Source of the DNA: an uncultured Alphaproteobacteria bacterium
Lineage (GTDB): Bacteria; Pseudomonadota; Alphaproteobacteria; Rhizobiales; Hyphomicrobiaceae
Direction of reading: 5' to 3'
Length of the DNA stretch: 7,014 nucleotides
NCBI GenBank assembly: GCA_937950105.1
Contig: CALFEM010000435.1
Coordinates: forward strand, 1-7,014
Within the stretch, counting starts at the first letter, position 1. Each line of letters opens with the position of its first letter. A program made the translations under genes and the position numbers. Positions 5,722-7,014 of this stretch are shown piece after piece. The notes under the pieces are model-generated. The model ran no database searches, was not told the origin of the DNA, and saw nothing but the letters and a program-made list of their open reading frames with translations.

Positions 5722-6967
5722 GTGTCGGAGAAGCTGAGGCCCGGCGATCTCGAGGCCGACGTCGCGCACGTGCTCGCGCTGGCCCTGGCGCCGGTCGACA
5801 CCGCGCACGATCTGGTCCGCAATCTCACCGGCGTCTACACCACGCTGCGCGATCTCGACATCGGTCGCTACGATCCCGCACGCCTCGCCGAGCAGGCGCC
5901 GCCGCTGATGCAGAAGTTGTTCGAAACGCGCATGGCGCTGCGGGAGCGCATCGGCGAGTGGCACGCGAAGGGGTTCATCGGCGCGGAGGTGCAGAAGGCG
6001 TTGCGCGACGTGCTGCGCATCCTGCGCTACGGCAGCGACATGCTGGGCGAGATGGCGCTCGGATTCCGCCGTGTCCCGCAGACCGGCAAGACGCATCTGG
6101 CGTTCACGGGAGCGGATGCCAACACGCTGATCAATCCGCGCTATGTCACCGGCGCCAACTTGCCGTTCCGCTCCGGCGACGTGATCCTGATGCGCGGGCG
6201 CGCGCACAACAGCGCCGCCATCGCCCGCATCGGCGACATCGACTCGCAGTACAGCCACGTCGGCATCGTCTACGTCGACCCGAAGGGCGAGCACTGGATG
6301 GTCGAGGTGCTGATCGAGGTCGGCGGCAACATCGTGCCGCTCTCCGAGGCGCTGGGCCATGGCCTCGGGCGCGCCATCCTGTTCCGCCACAAGGACGCAG
6401 CCCTCGCCGCGCGTGCCGCCTACATCGCGCACGAGCATGTGCGCCAGTCGCTGGCGCCGCGCGGCAAGCCGATCCTCTATGACTTCACCATGAAGACCGA
6501 CGGCTACAAGCGGCTGTTCTGCTCGAAGTTGATCCGCTTCGCCTTCGACAAGGCGAGCGAAGGCCGGCTGATGCTGTCGACGTTCGAGACGCGCCTCGAC
6601 ATGAAGAACTCCGACTTCTTCGACCGCATCGGCGTGCTGGCCAACGCCACGTTCGCGCCCGGCGACATGGAACTGGAGCCCGGCTTCGACGTCGTCGCGG
6701 AATGGCAGGATTATCGCGTCACCTCGGACCTGCGCCATCAGGACATGGTGATGGACAAGCTGTTCGAGTGGATGGACACGCACAAGCTCAAGTTCAGCGA
6801 GACGTTCCTGATCCACGTGATCGCACTGCTCGGGCGCTTCTCCACCTACCTGTCGAAGAACATCAAGAGCATGGTGGCCGACTCTCTGCCCGAGGTTCCG
6901 CCGCACATGCCGCGCCGGACCATCGCCACCATCGTCATGCTGCACAAGACGGCAGAGCCGATCATGG
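5722..6967 (+). CDS. YiiX/YebB-like permuted papain-fold (peptidase C92) protein, 3' end missing
   Basis: 415 residues are present before the gene runs into adapter; its true end is outside the contig. The core (about 148-280) is a circularly permuted NlpC/P60-like cysteine hydrolase. FRSGDVILMRG (149-159) opens it. The likely catalytic His179 lies in YSHVGIVYVD, an acidic partner is in MVEVLIE (E195 or E199), and Cys267 lies in LFCSKLIRFAFD after YDFTMKTDGYK. This His-first, Cys-last order is the hallmark of the permuted group. Family members act as amidases or lipid/peptide hydrolases; the substrate here is unknown. YiiX is about 200 residues, so the helical N-terminal part (1-147) and the C-terminal part (after 280) are extra and unrecognised. 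No signal peptide is seen. The GTG at 5722 is preferred because GGGGAG (5708-5713) ends eight bases before it; the in-frame GTG at 5713 overlaps that site. The codons from 6967 to the apparent stop at 6988-6990 are adapter-derived. Confidence 0.8.
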
Positions 6968-7014
6968 AGATCGGAAGAGCACACGTCTGAACTCCAGTCA
7001 CTTAGGCATCTCGT
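6968..7014 (+). other. Illumina TruSeq adapter read-through (assembly artefact)
   Basis: From 6968 the sequence reads AGATCGGAAGAGC and continues through the standard TruSeq index-read adapter to 7001. A six-base index TTAGGC (7002-7007; TruSeq index 3) and the following ATCTCGT (7008-7014) come next. This is synthetic, not genomic. It gives the preceding gene a false C-terminus (IGRAHV and a stop) and gives a false N-terminus (MCSSDL) to a long open frame on the opposite strand. Confidence 0.98.

Noticed and set aside
3957..5828. Minus-strand open frame of 623 codons across hemA
   Set aside because: It is antisense to a clear, intact 5-aminolevulinate synthase, is low-complexity and rich in Arg/Ala/Val, and matches no known family. 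Long antisense frames are common in GC-rich DNA.
5437..6984. Long minus-strand open frame (515 codons) opposite the C92-like gene
   Set aside because: It begins inside the Illumina adapter, has no ribosome site, runs over the hemA terminator, and mirrors the GC-rich codon pattern of the real + strand gene.

Overview
The window looks like a GC-rich alphaproteobacterial chromosome, most likely from the order Hyphomicrobiales (Rhizobiales). Three things point there: a Shemin-pathway 5-aminolevulinate synthase (hemA), a MarR-type regulator of the LdtR kind next to a periplasmic L,D-transpeptidase (the ldtR/ldtP pair known from rhizobia and Liberibacter), and an FNR/FixK-type operator upstream of hemA. 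All five genes are on the + strand, each with its own leader; none overlap. The last 47 bases are Illumina adapter, so this is the raw 3' end of an untrimmed assembly contig, probably metagenomic or draft.

Layout: (1) 75-1178, an enoyl-CoA hydratase/isomerase-fold protein closest to 3-hydroxyisobutyryl-CoA hydrolase (valine breakdown). (2) 1179-1436, a leader with an AT-rich island holding direct and inverted repeats that may be an LdtR operator. (3) 1437-1946 ldtR, followed by a hairpin terminator. (4) A 453-base gap, then 2400-3707, a secreted L,D-transpeptidase with a peptidoglycan-binding domain and a YkuD catalytic domain, with a hairpin over its stop codon. (5) 3755-3939, a 55-bp tandem repeat of three units plus a 20-base remnant. 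(6) 3940-4223, the hemA control region with a perfect TTGAC-N4-GTCAA dyad, four copies of GTGCGA and a 15-bp dyad. (7) 4224-5456 hemA, followed by a hairpin terminator. (8) 5722 to about 6967, the 5' part of a gene for a permuted papain-fold (YiiX/YebB-like, peptidase C92) protein with long extra segments on both sides of the catalytic domain. (9) 6968-7014, sequencing adapter.

ldtR and the transpeptidase form a regulator-target pair for cell-wall remodelling. hemA makes the first haem precursor, and its upstream dyad suggests oxygen-responsive control. The C92-like protein may also act on envelope material or lipids, but nothing here fixes its substrate. I see no sign of a defence system, phage, integrase, CRISPR array or RNA gene. 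The least explained parts are the 55-bp repeat array, the repeated motifs in the hemA leader and the extended C92 protein.
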